A stretch of DNA of 64,000 bases from an uncultured Buttiauxella sp. (lineage in GTDB: Bacteria; Pseudomonadota; Gammaproteobacteria; Enterobacterales; Enterobacteriaceae). This document shows positions 41,142 to 51,255 of the stretch, one piece after another. Where the stretch lies: positions 81,112 to 145,111 of the forward strand of contig CAMLJN010000010.1 in assembly GCA_946480445.1 (NCBI GenBank), written 5' to 3'. A program made the translations under genes and the position numbers. The stretch's first letter is position 1, and each line of letters begins with the position of its first letter. Below the pieces are notes generated by a model that was not told the DNA's origin, ran no database searches, and worked only from the letters and a program-made list of their open reading frames with translations.

Positions 41142-43241
41142 CTAACGGAAGTTCAGGCTGCGGTCGCTGGTCATGCTGTACAGATCAAACTTGCGGCCCA
41201 GCATCTGCCCGCCATCACGCGTCAGCGGCGTCCAGCCAATTTGCGCCCGGCTGCGGGTTGGCGACGAGGTGAAGATATCCAGCGGCACGTTGACGTAGAA
41301 GCCCTTGGTGAAATCCCCTTCCCCGTATTCCTGCTTCGACACGTTGGTGATGGTGGCATAGGTGCCGACTACAATGCCGCTGTCGAAGCGTTTGGAAATC
41401 TCAAGCGTGCCGCCTTTGTCTTTCGCCAGATACTGTCCGACGCTGAGTTTTACCAGTACATCATCCGCAAACGGCGGCGTCCAGTAGCCCGTCAGGTGCC
41501 CCGTCGGCGCGCTGTAATCGGTAAACTTCATCATATCCTGCGCGCTGCGCCAGTCACGCTGCTTAACATAGTTGGCATTGGCCCCTATCGCCCAGTTGCT
41601 ATCCACCGGACGGTACAGCACTTCAGCCCCCGCCCCGCCATACATGGTTTCAAGATAGCCAGCATACACCTGCCCGTACCAGCTGTTGCCGAGGTACTGG
41701 AAGTAGTTGGCCTGCAGGTTATTCACGTAGACATCGTTTTCCACATAGTCACGTACATGCGTGCGCACGCGCGGCAGCGTCGAGTCGTTTGGCGGATTGG
41801 TATAGTTGAATTTGTCGTAGTTGTTCGCAAGGTTAGCTAACACGCTACCGGTGGTCAGCAGATGATCGGTCACCCACCAGTCGGCGGTGCCCATCACGCC
41901 AACCTGATACATGTAGAAGCTTTCCGGGCCGCCAACCGACTGATTCAGTACCGGGTTGAGCGAGAAGTTAACGCGGGATTTGTCGATGTAAAAGCCCTGC
42001 TCGGTTTTCTCCGGCACGACCGGCTCCACCCGTTTTTGCACCAGCCTGGTTTCATGCCCGAGCGGTTCACCTTCGAGGTGATGTTGCAGGCTTGAAACGT
42101 CCGTTTCCGTCGTGACCTGCGGCAGATTCAGACGCGTTTCGGTAATGCGAATCGTGCGAATATTTTCCGGCAGGTCGTTCATCACTATGCGGTTGGCCCG
42201 TTCGATTCCTTCACGTGAATCACGGTATTTCACCTGCTCACCGGTGACGTACAGCGTGTCGCCCTTCACCTGAATATTCGGATTGGCAAGGCCAGCATTG
42301 TACTTGAGCATCGTCAGCTGACCGGCAACTACGTTGTGCTGCAGGATTTCGTCCTGCGGATTCGGCTGGTACTGGGGACGACGGTTATCGTTATAGCCCG
42401 GACGCAGATCGTTGAAGTTAGTGCGCAGCGTAAAGCCAAACATAAAGGTATTGCCGCGTTCATAGCTGAGGTTAACGTCGGCCCAGTCCGTGACGCGATA
42501 AACAGCGCCGACGTTAAAGTTGCTGCGCTGTTCGAGCTTGCCGGCAAAGTCACGGCTGTAGTTGTTGCCCTCATACTCCACCTTCAGGCGTAGCGGCTGC
42601 CAGGGCGTCTGGTATTCAATACCGCCAAACAAAGAGGCCGGGCCGTGGAACATCCCACCAAACTCAAAGGATCCCGCCTGTTTATAGCTGTTATCACGAT
42701 AGCAGAAGCTGTCGCTGGCCTCGCACAAAGGGTTCTTCACATTGCCGCTGGTGCCCATATAACCCCAGCCCATTCCGAGGGAGAAATCAAAAGGTCCCCA
42801 GGCTTTATTCGCCACCACATACTCGCCATCGAACAGGCCGGTGCCACCTAAATCCCGCAGGCCAACGGCGACCTGAGGCAGATAATACCCTTCCTCCCAC
42901 AGGCGGACCTTCATGTCGAAAGCCTTGTCTTTGTAGGTCTGATCGCCGGAGAAAGCGTCAACGGAACTGTACTGTTTAGTTCGCACGTCGGTGTAGCGCA
43001 GCGTCGTTTCCAGCCACGGGAACAGCTGGATCGAGGCCGAATAAAAACGGTACTGATCGTTATCCCGGTAGTTCGCGCTGAACTCGCCGGTGCGGGCCAT
43101 GCGTGCCGTCGGCGTTTGCATCAGGCCTACGCCACCAAAGTCGGACTGCGAAGGGCCTACGGGGGCCGGAAAGGTTTCGGCCTGGCAGGCAGCCGAAACG
43201 GCCAGCGCCAGCAGGCTGTAGAGGTATTTATTTTTCATCAA
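41142..43241 (-). CDS. yjbH: Exopolysaccharide biogenesis outer-membrane protein YjbH
   Basis: A 699-residue exported protein of the YjbH (DUF940) family with a signal peptide ([20 protein letters not shown], cleaved after ACQA). It opens with a conserved block [20 protein letters not shown] and continues in repeated amphipathic beta strands consistent with one or two barrels. Last gene of yjbEFGH, an operon for extracellular polysaccharide paralogous to gfcABCD. It overlaps the yjbG stop by four bases. Confidence 0.94.
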   Translation of the reverse strand: MMKNKYLYSLLALAVSAACQAETFPAPVGPSQSDFGGVGLMQTPTARMARTGEFSANYRDNDQYRFYSASIQLFPWLETTLRYTDVRTKQYSSVDAFSGDQTYKDKAFDMKVRLWEEGYYLPQVAVGLRDLGGTGLFDGEYVVANKAWGPFDFSLGMGWGYMGTSGNVKNPLCEASDSFCYRDNSYKQAGSFEFGGMFHGPASLFGGIEYQTPWQPLRLKVEYEGNNYSRDFAGKLEQRSNFNVGAVYRVTDWADVNLSYERGNTFMFGFTLRTNFNDLRPGYNDNRRPQYQPNPQDEILQHNVVAGQLTMLKYNAGLANPNIQVKGDTLYVTGEQVKYRDSREGIERANRIVMNDLPENIRTIRITETRLNLPQVTTETDVSSLQHHLEGEPLGHETRLVQKRVEPVVPEKTEQGFYIDKSRVNFSLNPVLNQSVGGPESFYMYQVGVMGTADWWVTDHLLTTGSVLANLANNYDKFNYTNPPNDSTLPRVRTHVRDYVENDVYVNNLQANYFQYLGNSWYGQVYAGYLETMYGGAGAEVLYRPVDSNWAIGANANYVKQRDWRSAQDMMKFTDYSAPTGHLTGYWTPPFADDVLVKLSVGQYLAKDKGGTLEISKRFDSGIVVGTYATITNVSKQEYGEGDFTKGFYVNVPLDIFTSSPTRSRAQIGWTPLTRDGGQMLGRKFDLYSMTSDRSLNFR

Positions 43242-43972
43242 TCCGGGATCCGGTGAGTCAGGGAAGTAAGGATTTGCTCATTGAGTTCGTTGAAATCAGC
43301 ATCAAATATTCTGTCGGCAAAGCCGATGAAGATAATACTGCCCGGCAGCGGCTCCACATGGCGCTGGTTCCAGTAAGCAACCGGGGCCTTCTCGGTTTTT
43401 CCGTCGGGATAAATCACCCAGGCGTAGCTGCGGTCGGCACCGCTTAACCTCTGCACCTCGTCCAGATACTCAGCGACGCTGCGCCCTGCGACATAAGGCT
43501 TCACGCCAGGCGAACTCACCAGCCCCATCAGCGTTAGGGTGTCAGGCCGGGTGCCAGCCCACAGGCTGTAATCCCCCTGTAGAGGGACATTGAATTTCGG
43601 ACGAACGCGTACCCAGTCAGGATCCAGATCGACAAACTGGCGACCCGTTACCTTGATGGTCTGTAACTGCTGACGCAGGCTGTTGATCGCCGCCGCCTCA
43701 TCTGTGTTTTCCTGCGCTGCAAATCTGCTTAAGGAAGCCAGAAGCTTATGATGCTGCTGCTCTGCTCCCGCTGATGCCTGCCGCTCGCTAATCACCGCGC
43801 CTGGCCACCAGGTATGCTTCAGGGAGGGCTGGGTGACCAGATCGGCAAGCCGCTCAACGCCGGTGATCTCCTCCGGCGGCTGATGGTTACCGTGATAGAC
43901 GCTGATATTTCCCGCGGCGAAGAGAGTTGAACTGCTGAGCATTAGCAGCACAGCGAGGGCTTTTATTTTCAT
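43238..43972 (-). CDS. yjbG: Exopolysaccharide protein YjbG (GfcC family)
   Basis: A 244-residue periplasmic protein with a signal peptide ([16 protein letters not shown], cleaved near residue 20). GfcC-type domains occupy about 25-230, with [18 protein letters not shown] near the start and [20 protein letters not shown] later. It overlaps yjbF and yjbH by four bases each, showing tight coupling. Confidence 0.93.
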   Translation of the reverse strand: MKIKALAVLLMLSSSTLFAAGNISVYHGNHQPPEEITGVERLADLVTQPSLKHTWWPGAVISERQASAGAEQQHHKLLASLSRFAAQENTDEAAAINSLRQQLQTIKVTGRQFVDLDPDWVRVRPKFNVPLQGDYSLWAGTRPDTLTLMGLVSSPGVKPYVAGRSVAEYLDEVQRLSGADRSYAWVIYPDGKTEKAPVAYWNQRHVEPLPGSIIFIGFADRIFDADFNELNEQILTSLTHRIPD

Positions 43973-44607
43973 GCTTTTGCCGCCTTCAACAGCACCGTGG
44001 TGACAGGCCAGTAGTTCGGCCCAATATATTGTTTTGACTTGCGTATCTGACCTTCTGCATCCACCCAGTAGCGGTTATGCCAACGTTTATCTGCCGCGGT
44101 AATTTCTTCATCAAGGATGCGCACGGGCGTGACGCTACTGCCCACTTTAAGGGTGTCGGAGCCATCCCAGGTGAAGGTCGAGCGGGCGGTGGCCGCACGC
44201 ACCTGCTGATGCTCGGTCCAGGTCATTTGCCGTGTCCAGCTTGCGCCGTCAATAATCTGGCTGGCTCTCACCAACGGGTCGTTGGCAAGGTTCGTCGTCT
44301 GCAGCAGGTTGTCGGCAAGCCCGGTTGTTTTCACCACGCGACCGTTGGCGGTGTTTATCATCGCCCGATCCTGCGTCACCCACTTTTGTTCGCCGTTTTC
44401 GTCATACGCCAGCACCATAAACAGCTGTGGGCCGTTGTTAATGCTCATGTACTGGCTGGCGTAGCGCATATTCTGAATATCGTCATCGGTGAGCTGTACG
44501 CCGTCGGCGCCCACGACGCTGTGCCACAGTGAGGAACCAAGCCCTTTAGTGGTGGCAGAGCAGGCCTGAAGTAGCAGGCAAATAAGAAGGAGTGAGAGTC
44601 GCTGCAC
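43969..44607 (-). CDS. yjbF: Exopolysaccharide lipoprotein YjbF (GfcB family)
   Basis: A 212-residue lipoprotein: signal MQRLSLLLICLLLQACSATT with lipobox LQAC and Cys16 as the modified residue; Ser at +2 points to the outer membrane. The GfcB/YmcC domain follows (YMSINNGPQLFMVLAYDENG and, near the end, YWVDAEGQIRKSKQYIGPNY). Second gene of yjbEFGH. Confidence 0.94.
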   Translation of the reverse strand: MQRLSLLLICLLLQACSATTKGLGSSLWHSVVGADGVQLTDDDIQNMRYASQYMSINNGPQLFMVLAYDENGEQKWVTQDRAMINTANGRVVKTTGLADNLLQTTNLANDPLVRASQIIDGASWTRQMTWTEHQQVRAATARSTFTWDGSDTLKVGSSVTPVRILDEEITAADKRWHNRYWVDAEGQIRKSKQYIGPNYWPVTTVLLKAAKA

Positions 44608-44629
44608 GACATGTCCCCGGAGTCAAAAT

Positions 44630-44649
44630 AACCACACCGAAGTGTGGTT
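44630..44649 (-). terminator. Attenuator hairpin between yjbE and yjbF
   Basis: Perfect 8-bp stem AACCACAC / GTGTGGTT followed on the minus strand by ATTTTG. It should let yjbE be made in excess over the downstream genes. Confidence 0.65.
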
Positions 44650-44670
44650 AGGGTTAAAGCACCCGCAACA

Positions 44671-44916
44671 TTACTGGGTGCTGGTCGTCGTGGTCGTGGT
44701 CGTTCCGGTATTAGAACCGTCGCCACCGCCGGTGGCAGCAAGAGCAACCCCCACGGCTGACCCGACCGTACTGGCGCTGGTCGCAGTAGAACTCCCTGCA
44801 GACACACTTGTTGCCTGCGCGCCAGCTGCTTCACCCACTGCTACCGGGTCAGCATACGCCGCGCCGGCCGCTGCCAGCGTGAATATGGCAAAAGCGCCAT
44901 AAATAACTTTTTTCAT
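44671..44916 (-). CDS. yjbE: Small secreted Thr/Ser-rich protein YjbE
   Basis: An 81-residue exported protein (E. coli 80). Signal peptide residues 1-22 ([20 protein letters not shown], cleaved near YADP). The mature part is almost all Ala, Ser, Thr, Gly and Val and ends in [11 protein letters not shown], as in E. coli. First gene of yjbEFGH. Its exact part in polysaccharide export is unknown. Confidence 0.93.
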   Translation of the reverse strand: MKKVIYGAFAIFTLAAAGAAYADPVAVGEAAGAQATSVSAGSSTATSASTVGSAVGVALAATGGGDGSNTGTTTTTTTSTQ

Positions 44917-45235
44917 AACAATTTCCCTTCATTGAATGAATGGAGAGGTGCCTGAAAGAATTTCAGGCGCTTTCGAGTATACACAACCAGAGGTGACAAT
45001 CAGACCACAAGACAAATACGAGAGGTGATTTAAGATATGAGGGGAAATATAAATTTGGCGGCGGAATAATAATTAAAAAACGAATAAAAACAAATATCTG
45101 ACTGATTGAAATAAACAAATAACGATCTAATTAATCCGAAAACAACCCTCCTTAACTATCAGGTGAAAGGTATTTTTAGGATTAACCTCAATGCAAGAAA
45201 TATCCAGTGCAAGGCGACAAGCAGATTAGTCTTAT
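44917..45235 (-). promoter_or_regulatory. yjbE upstream region with a weak RcsB-like site
   Basis: An AT-rich gap. On the minus strand TGAGGTTAATCCTA (45177-45190) matches about 10 of 14 bases of the RcsAB box TAAGAATATTCCTA. E. coli yjbEFGH is Rcs-controlled, which makes the site plausible, but it lies about 260 bases from the start codon. No other gene is seen. Confidence 0.35.
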
Positions 45236-45265
45236 AAATAAGCCGGCACCCGGTCCGGCTTATTT
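45236..45265. terminator. pgi terminator hairpin
   Basis: Perfect 11-bp stem AAATAAGCCGG / CCGGCTTATTT with an 8-base loop, 17 bases after the pgi stop. T content after the stem is modest on both strands. Confidence 0.7.
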
Positions 45266-45282
45266 AATTACCTGTCGGGCTG

Positions 45283-46932
45283 TTATGCGCGCCAGGATTT
45301 ATAACGGTTAATTAAACCGTTGGTAGAGCTGTCGTGGGAGCTAATTTGTTTATCATCGCCCAGCTCCGGCAGGATACGGTTAGCCAGCTGTTTGCCCAGC
45401 TCAACGCCCCACTGGTCAAAAGTAAAGATGTTCAGAATCGCACCCTGAGTGAAGATCTTGTGTTCATACAGCGCGATCAACGCGCCCAGGCTGAACGGTG
45501 TGATTTCACGCAGCAGGATGGAGTTAGTTGGGCGATTACCTTCAAACACCTTGAACGGCACGACGTGATCCAGCGTCTTAGGATCCAGCCCCTGGTCCGC
45601 GTACTCCTTCTCAACCACTTCGCGAGCTTTACCAAACGCCAGCGCTTCAGTCTGCGCAAAGAAATTAGACAGCAGCTTAGGATGGTGATCGGAAAGCGGG
45701 TTGTGGCTGGTTGCAGGCGCGATAAAGTCGCAAGGCACCATTTTGGTTCCCTGGTGGATCAGCTGGTAAAACGCGTGCTGACCGTTAGTGCCCGGCTCGC
45801 CCCAGATGATTGGGCCGGTCTGGTAGTCCACGGCGTGGCCGTTACGGTCAACGTATTTACCATTGGATTCCATGTTGCCCTGCTGGAAGTAGGCAGCAAA
45901 ACGGTGCATGTACTGATCGTACGGCAGAATCGCTTCGGTCTCTGCGCCGAAGAAGTTGTTGTACCAGATACCGATAAGCGCCAGCAGCACCGGCAGGTTT
46001 TGCTCAGCCGGGGTAGTCGCGAAGTGTTTATCCATCGCGTGTGCGCCGCTCAGCAGTTCTACAAAGTTGTCATAGCCCACGGAGAGGATGATGGACAGGC
46101 CAATCGCGGACCACAGGGAGTAGCGACCGCCAACCCAGTCCCAGAATTCAAACATGTTTGCCGTATCAATACCGAACTCACCGACCGCTTTCGCGTTGGT
46201 GGACAGCGCCGCAAAGTGCTTAGCAACGTGTTTGTTATCACCCGCGGTTTTCAGGAACCAGTCACGCGCGCTGTGGGCGTTGGTCATGGTTTCCTGAGTG
46301 GTGAAGGTTTTAGAGGCCACCAGGAACAGCGTGGTTTCCGGGTCAACGTTTTTCAGCACTTCGGCAATATGAGTACCGTCAACGTTGGAAACAAAGTGCA
46401 TATTCAGGTGGTTTTTGTACGGGCGCAGCGCCTCAGTCACCATGAACGGGCCAAGGTCAGAGCCGCCGATGCCGATGTTCACCACGTCGGTAATGGCTTT
46501 ACCGGTGTAGCCTTTCCAGCTGCCGCTGATAATGCTTTCGGAGAAGGTTTTCATCTTCTCAAGCACCGCGTTAACTTCAGGCATCACATCTTTGCCGTCA
46601 ACCACAATGGGGGTATTGCTACGGTTGCGCAGGGCAACGTGCAGCACGGCGCGGTCTTCAGTGCGGTTGATTTTCTCCCCGGAGAACATCGACTTGATGG
46701 CACCTTGCAGATCGGTTTCTTTCGCCAGCGCCTGCAGCTTAGCCAGGGTGTCTGCGGTAATGCGGTTTTTGGAGTAATCCACCAGCATTAAATCGTCGAA
46801 CGTGGCGGAAAATTTAGTAAAACGGTCTGCATCCTGGGCGAAAAGCTCGGCGATAGTGACGTCTTTCATTTCGTCATAATGCGCCTGTAAAGCCTGCCAT
46901 GCAGCAGTCTGCGTTGGGTTGATATTTTTCAT
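45283..46932 (-). CDS. pgi: Glucose-6-phosphate isomerase
   Basis: A 549-residue glycolytic enzyme, the same length as E. coli Pgi, interconverting glucose-6-phosphate and fructose-6-phosphate. Signature motifs are [35 protein letters not shown] and the catalytic region [17 protein letters not shown] with the active-site His. Divergent from lysC. Long plus-strand frames opposite this gene are shadows. Confidence 0.98.
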   Translation of the reverse strand: MKNINPTQTAAWQALQAHYDEMKDVTIAELFAQDADRFTKFSATFDDLMLVDYSKNRITADTLAKLQALAKETDLQGAIKSMFSGEKINRTEDRAVLHVALRNRSNTPIVVDGKDVMPEVNAVLEKMKTFSESIISGSWKGYTGKAITDVVNIGIGGSDLGPFMVTEALRPYKNHLNMHFVSNVDGTHIAEVLKNVDPETTLFLVASKTFTTQETMTNAHSARDWFLKTAGDNKHVAKHFAALSTNAKAVGEFGIDTANMFEFWDWVGGRYSLWSAIGLSIILSVGYDNFVELLSGAHAMDKHFATTPAEQNLPVLLALIGIWYNNFFGAETEAILPYDQYMHRFAAYFQQGNMESNGKYVDRNGHAVDYQTGPIIWGEPGTNGQHAFYQLIHQGTKMVPCDFIAPATSHNPLSDHHPKLLSNFFAQTEALAFGKAREVVEKEYADQGLDPKTLDHVVPFKVFEGNRPTNSILLREITPFSLGALIALYEHKIFTQGAILNIFTFDQWGVELGKQLANRILPELGDDKQISSHDSSTNGLINRYKSWRA

Positions 46933-47250
46933 AGCGTTACCCTTCTGATTTGAGAACTGTGACTGCGGTCAATTGTATCTCTCCCAAAAGATTTTGGGAT
47001 GATTTTTGTGCCTGTAGCACGGCAAGAGTCAAAAATGAGGGAAAAATGCCAAAAAACATCGCGATTATAAGCCCTGTTACTGACTCACTATCGACCATGA
47101 AAAATCCGCATAATCCCGGCGTTGACAGTATCCCGCTCAGCTTTTATTTATGGTGGCTGTAAATGTGAAGGCTGTATTGCGCCTGGACCGGTTGTTCGTT
47201 CTGCCTTTGTGCCATGGTCGCTATTTTTCATTTCCTGACACGAGGAAGTT
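46933..47250. promoter_or_regulatory. pgi-lysC divergent gap; lysC leader without a recognisable lysine riboswitch
   Basis: The E. coli lysC leader is about 300 nt and holds a lysine riboswitch. None of its conserved words as I know them (GAGGCGCG, GGGGGTGCATCGCCGAGG) is found here on the plus strand. Only the last part resembles E. coli: CTTTGTGCCA near 47204 and CCTGACACGAGG at 47233-47244 just before the ATG. Confidence 0.65.
47122..47150 (+). promoter_or_regulatory. Predicted sigma-70 promoter of lysC
   Basis: TTGACA (47122-47127) and TATTTA (47145-47150) with a 17-bp spacer. Transcription would begin near 47157, leaving a leader of about 94 nt. Confidence 0.65.
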
Positions 47251-48600
47251 ATGTCCCAGACAGTAGTAGCCAAATTTGGCGGAACCAGCGTCGCCGATTT
47301 CGATGCCATGAACCGCAGCGCCGACGTGGTACTCGCCGACAAGAATGTTCGACTGGTGGTGCTTTCCGCCTCTGCGGGAGTGACAAACTTGCTGGTCGCC
47401 CTTGCAGAAGGTCTGGAGGCGACGGAACGCTTTGTGAAACTCGACGCGATTCGCAAGATTCAGTACGACATCGTCGAGCGCCTTGCAAACCCGCAGGTCA
47501 TCCGCGAAGAAGTGGAGCGCCTGCTCGAAAATATCACCACGCTGGCAGAGGCCGCTTCGCTTGCGACCTCAACCGCGCTTACCGACGAGCTGGTCAGCCA
47601 CGGCGAGCTGATGTCCACCCTGCTGTTTGTCGAAATTTTACGCCAGCGCGATGTCGATGCGCAGTGGTTCGATATCCGTAAAATCATGCGTACTAACGAC
47701 CGCTTTGGCCGCGCCGAACCGGACGTGGCGACACTCGCCGAGCTGGCCGCTCAGCAGCTTAAGCCGCGCCTGGCGCAGTCCATCGTCATTACCCAGGGTT
47801 TTATTGGCAGCGAAGAAAAAGGCCGTACCACAACGCTTGGCCGTGGCGGCAGCGATTACACCGCCGCATTATTGGGCGAAGCGCTACACGCCAGCCGCGT
47901 GGATATCTGGACGGATGTTCCCGGCATCTACACCACTGACCCGCGCGTCGTCCCGGCGGCTAAGCGCATCGACAAAATTGCCTTTGAAGAAGCCGCTGAA
48001 ATGGCAACCTTCGGGGCTAAAGTGCTGCATCCAGCGACGCTGCTGCCTGCCGTGCGCTGTGCTATTCCGGTGTTTGTTGGCTCCAGTAAAGATCCAAAAG
48101 CGGGTGGCACATTAGTCTGCAACGAGACGGATAACCCGCCGCTGTTCCGCGCGCTTGCCCTGCGTCGTAAACAGACGCTGTTGACGCTGCACAGCCTGAA
48201 TATGCTGCATTCGCGCGGTTTCCTGGCCGAAGTCTTCAGCATTCTGGCACGCCATAATATCTCGGTTGATTTGATAACCACCTCTGAAGTGAGCGTGGCG
48301 CTAACGCTGGATACTACCGGCTCCACCTCCACCGGCGACAGCCTGCTGACCACATCCTTACTCACCGAACTGTCGTCCCTGTGCCGTGTGGAAGTAGAAG
48401 AAAACCTTGCGCTGGTCGCCCTGATTGGCAACAAGCTGTCTCAGGCTTGCGGCGTGGGTAAAGAGGTCTTTGGCGTACTCGATCCGTTCAATATCCGCAT
48501 GATTTGCTACGGCGCCTCCAGCTATAACCTGTGCTTCCTGGTGCCCGGCGGCGATGCAGAGCAGGTTGTGCGGACGCTGCACCATAATCTGTTTGAATAA
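47251..48600 (+). CDS. lysC: Lysine-sensitive aspartokinase III
   Basis: A 449-residue enzyme, the same length as E. coli LysC, phosphorylating aspartate at the head of the lysine, threonine and methionine pathways. Kinase motifs KFGGTSVADF (8-17), GRGGSDYTAALL and TDVPGIYTTDPR are intact. Two ACT domains (about 305-449) carry the lysine-feedback region around LHSLNMLHSRGFLAEVF. The start follows ACGAGGAAGTT. Enzyme feedback looks preserved even though the leader lacks the riboswitch. Confidence 0.97.
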   Translation: MSQTVVAKFGGTSVADFDAMNRSADVVLADKNVRLVVLSASAGVTNLLVALAEGLEATERFVKLDAIRKIQYDIVERLANPQVIREEVERLLENITTLAEAASLATSTALTDELVSHGELMSTLLFVEILRQRDVDAQWFDIRKIMRTNDRFGRAEPDVATLAELAAQQLKPRLAQSIVITQGFIGSEEKGRTTTLGRGGSDYTAALLGEALHASRVDIWTDVPGIYTTDPRVVPAAKRIDKIAFEEAAEMATFGAKVLHPATLLPAVRCAIPVFVGSSKDPKAGGTLVCNETDNPPLFRALALRRKQTLLTLHSLNMLHSRGFLAEVFSILARHNISVDLITTSEVSVALTLDTTGSTSTGDSLLTTSLLTELSSLCRVEVEENLALVALIGNKLSQACGVGKEVFGVLDPFNIRMICYGASSYNLCFLVPGGDAEQVVRTLHHNLFE

Positions 48601-48624
48601 AATGTAAACTCATGAGATGAATAA

Positions 48625-48651
48625 ATGCCGGGCTCGCTCCCGGCATTTTTA
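48625..48651 (+). terminator. lysC rho-independent terminator
   Basis: Perfect stem ATGCCGGG / CCCGGCAT, then TTTTTAT, 24 bases beyond the stop. Confidence 0.93.
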
Positions 48652-48692
48652 TAACCAAAAACAACACAACAAACATCTGCAAGGACGTCGTT

Positions 48693-49640
48693 ATGCTCGC
48701 GAAATTCACCCGGCTCTTCCCCCTCTGGGCGGTGCTGCTGTCCGTCATCGCTTATTACACCCCCGGCACCTTCACCCCCATTGGCCCCTGGGTCAGTACG
48801 CTATTGATGCTGATTATGTTTGGCATGGGCGTCCACCTGCGCCTGGATGATTTTAAGCGCGTGCTCTCCCGCCCGGCACCGGTAGCCGCGGGCACCTTTC
48901 TGCACTACCTGATTATGCCGCTGGCCGCCTGGGTGCTGGCAAAGCTGTTTCATATGCCGCCGGACCTGTCTGCGGGGATGGTCCTCGTGGGGAGCGTAGC
49001 CAGCGGCACGGCTTCAAACGTGATGATTTACCTGGCTAAGGGTGACGTGGCGCTGTCTGTCACCATCTCTTCCGTTTCAACTCTGGTCGGCGTTTTCGCC
49101 ACGCCGCTACTCACCCGTCTGTATGTCGATGCAGACATCAAGGTGGACGTGGTAGGGATGCTGGTGAGCATTCTGCAAATTGTGGTGATCCCTATCGGGC
49201 TGGGGCTGATTGTTCATCATCTTTTCCCACGCCTTGTGAAACGTGTAGAGCCGTATTTACCAGCATTTTCGATGCTTTGTATTCTGGCGATCATCAGCGC
49301 CGTGGTGGCGGGCAGCGCAAGCCATATCGCGTCGGTGGGTCTGATGGTGATTATCGCCGTGATACTGCATAACGGGATCGGTTTATTAAGCGGCTACTGG
49401 GGCGGGCGTCTGTTTGGCTTCGATGAGTCGACCTGCCGCACGCTGGCCATTGAAGTGGGGATGCAGAATTCCGGGCTTGCCGCTACGCTCGGGAAAATTT
49501 ACTTCTCACCGCTGGCTGCCCTGCCGGGTGCGCTTTTCTCTGTCTGGCACAATCTGTCCGGTTCTGCGCTGGCAGGTTACTGGGCCGGGAAGTCCGTTGA
49601 GAAGAAAAAAGGTAAGGCTCCGAAGCAGCGCCGGGCCTGA
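48693..49640 (+). CDS. panS: Ketopantoate/pantoate transporter PanS (BASS family)
   Basis: A 315-residue membrane protein of the bile acid:sodium symporter family with about ten helices. Family motifs include [39 protein letters not shown] and [16 protein letters not shown] [19 protein letters not shown]. In Salmonella the homologue PanS lets cells take up pantothenate precursors. The Lys/Arg-rich tail is cytoplasmic. E. coli K-12 has no panS at this spot. RBS AAGGA precedes the ATG. Confidence 0.85.
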   Translation: MLAKFTRLFPLWAVLLSVIAYYTPGTFTPIGPWVSTLLMLIMFGMGVHLRLDDFKRVLSRPAPVAAGTFLHYLIMPLAAWVLAKLFHMPPDLSAGMVLVGSVASGTASNVMIYLAKGDVALSVTISSVSTLVGVFATPLLTRLYVDADIKVDVVGMLVSILQIVVIPIGLGLIVHHLFPRLVKRVEPYLPAFSMLCILAIISAVVAGSASHIASVGLMVIIAVILHNGIGLLSGYWGGRLFGFDESTCRTLAIEVGMQNSGLAATLGKIYFSPLAALPGALFSVWHNLSGSALAGYWAGKSVEKKKGKAPKQRRA

Positions 49641-49651
49641 AAAACACCGCC

Positions 49652-49674
49652 GCCCGGGAAACCGGGCTTTTTTA
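49652..49674 (+). terminator. panS rho-independent terminator
   Basis: Stem GCCCGG / CCGGGC with a GAAA loop, followed by TTTTTTAT. Confidence 0.9.
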
Positions 49675-49762
49675 TCTCAGGCGCTGAGAAGACAGTGATT
49701 TTTACTGAGCTGGCAGGCGCTTTGCTTTACACTGAAGGTCCTTTCCTTACGAGGTGGCAATA

Positions 49763-50035
49763 ATGTCCACAGCAAGACTGACACAGCAAGATATGACGGA
49801 AAGTGAGCAACGTGAACTGAAAACATTGCTCGACCGCGCGCGCATCGCAGAAGGTCGTACTCTGACCAACTCTGAAACCAACCACGTGAAAAAAGAGTAC
49901 ATTGATAAGCTGATGGCGGAGCGAGAGCTGGCGGCGAAAAAAGCACGCCAGCTGAAAAAACAAAAAGCATTAAAACCAGATACTTCGGCGACTTATTCCT
50001 GGTCGGCGAATACGCATATTCGGGGAAAACGCTGA
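49763..50035 (+). CDS. yjbD: DUF3811 family protein YjbD
   Basis: A 90-residue, very basic, helical protein matching E. coli YjbD. MSTARLTQQDMTESEQRELK opens the protein; the centre has ARIAEGRTLTNSETNHVKKE and the C-terminus YSWSANTHIRGKR. Function unknown. I take the ATG at 49763, preceded by GAGG, rather than one nine bases earlier. One base separates its stop from that of rluF on the other strand. Confidence 0.9.
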   Translation: MSTARLTQQDMTESEQRELKTLLDRARIAEGRTLTNSETNHVKKEYIDKLMAERELAAKKARQLKKQKALKPDTSATYSWSANTHIRGKR

Positions 50036-50036
50036 C

Positions 50037-50915
50037 TCAGCGCCCTTTCTTCTTGCGCCCTGGCTGGGTAAAGCGTTTGCGGGAAGCAAGCTCTGCCGGG
50101 GTTTTCGCCGCACTCTTCGGACCGCTGCCCGTCGTTTTTTTCGCGACGGCAGGCTTGGCCTTTGGCTTGGCTTTTTTTGCAGGCGCCGCTTCTGAAGAGG
50201 AGTTTTCAATCAGCTTAAACAGCTCCACCAGCTCATCGTCAGTCAAATCACGCCATTCACCCAAAGGGATCCCCTTCAGACTGACGTTCATGATGCGGGT
50301 GCGCTCAAGCTTTGTCACCTCATAGCCGAAATGCTCACACATGCGGCGGATCTGGCGATTAAGCCCCTGCACCAGCGTAATACGGAACACAAACGGCGCT
50401 TCTTTCTTCACTTTGCATTTTTTGGTGACGGTGCCCAGCATGGGTACGCCCGCCCCCATCCCGTGAATAAACTCGTCGGTAACCGGTTTGTTGACCGTGA
50501 CGATGTACTCTTTCTCATGGTCGTTACCGGCGCGCAGGATTTTGTTCACCAGATCGCCGTGGTTGGTGAGGAAAATCAGCCCCTGAGAATCTTTGTCTAA
50601 GCGCCCGATAGGGAAGACACGTTTGCTGTGGTTGACGAAATCGACGATGTTGTCTTTCTCACCGTCCTCTGTGGTGCTGACGATGCCCACGGGTTTGTTC
50701 AGCGCGATAAGCACCAAATCGTCTTCGCTGCGCGGTTCAATAAGCTGACCGTTGACCTTCACAACATCCCCGGCAAACACCCGATCGCCAATCGCGGCCC
50801 GCTTGCCGTTGATAAAAACATTTCCCTGTTCAATGTAACGATCGGCATCGCGGCGGGAGCAAATGCCGCTCTCGCTGATGTATTTGTTAAGGCGTGTTGA
50901 TGAGTTGGGCAGCAT
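50037..50915 (-). CDS. rluF: 23S rRNA pseudouridine(2604) synthase
   Basis: A 292-residue pseudouridine synthase (E. coli RluF 290). An S4 RNA-binding domain lies at about 5-65 ([20 protein letters not shown]), then the RsuA-type catalytic domain with [20 protein letters not shown] containing the active Asp. The C-terminus is a basic Lys/Ala-rich tail. The ATG at 50915 ([12 protein letters not shown]) matches E. coli. It also modifies tRNA-Tyr U35 in E. coli. Confidence 0.95.
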   Translation of the reverse strand: MLPNSSTRLNKYISESGICSRRDADRYIEQGNVFINGKRAAIGDRVFAGDVVKVNGQLIEPRSEDDLVLIALNKPVGIVSTTEDGEKDNIVDFVNHSKRVFPIGRLDKDSQGLIFLTNHGDLVNKILRAGNDHEKEYIVTVNKPVTDEFIHGMGAGVPMLGTVTKKCKVKKEAPFVFRITLVQGLNRQIRRMCEHFGYEVTKLERTRIMNVSLKGIPLGEWRDLTDDELVELFKLIENSSSEAAPAKKAKPKAKPAVAKKTTGSGPKSAAKTPAELASRKRFTQPGRKKKGR

Positions 50916-50998
50916 GGTTCCTCCGTAAAAAAACGGACTATACCCTACCCTCAGGGCATTGCGAACAGGGGACAATCACATTGTCTGTAAATCCCGGC

Positions 50999-51154
50999 AG
51001 GGCTGACGCGCTGGAAACAGGCGACGCGGCCTGTATTGCAAAAGCTCGGGGCCTGGTCGCTGGGGTAAAAGGCATCACCGATATAGCCACGGCAACAGGG
51101 CTGCTCCGCGAACAGCCTCTGCAGAAGGTTCGCCTACGCCCTAAGCACGCATGA
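50999..51154 (+). pseudogene. Remnant of an addiction-module antidote protein (HTH type)
   Basis: The frame reads ADALETGDAACIAKARGLVA then GVKGITDIATATGLLREQPL and stops at 51154. This follows the pattern of HTH antidotes usually annotated as putative addiction module antidote (ALETGD...I..AlG.vArakGm..iA..TGLsREsLYkaL). The N-terminus has no start and the C-terminal LYKALS..GNP part is replaced by QKVRLRPKHA, so it looks truncated and frameshifted. No partner toxin is seen in the 340-bp gap. E. coli has pepE between these neighbours. Family assignment is from memory of the pattern. Confidence 0.5.
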
Positions 51155-51255
51155 CGGCTTTAGGGCGGGAGTTAACGGATGAAATGCCCCGCTGAGCATT
51201 GCATTTCACTCTTGCTGGCGGGGCTGAGTATTAACGGGCAGCCCGGCGGTGAATA

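Noticed and set aside
45334..46791. A 485-codon open frame on the plus strand
   Set aside because: Opposite pgi, no domain, composition of a shadow frame.
46950..47162. A 70-codon plus-strand frame upstream of lysC as a leader peptide
   Set aside because: It lacks a ribosome site, spans the predicted lysC promoter and has no run of Lys codons as an attenuator peptide would.
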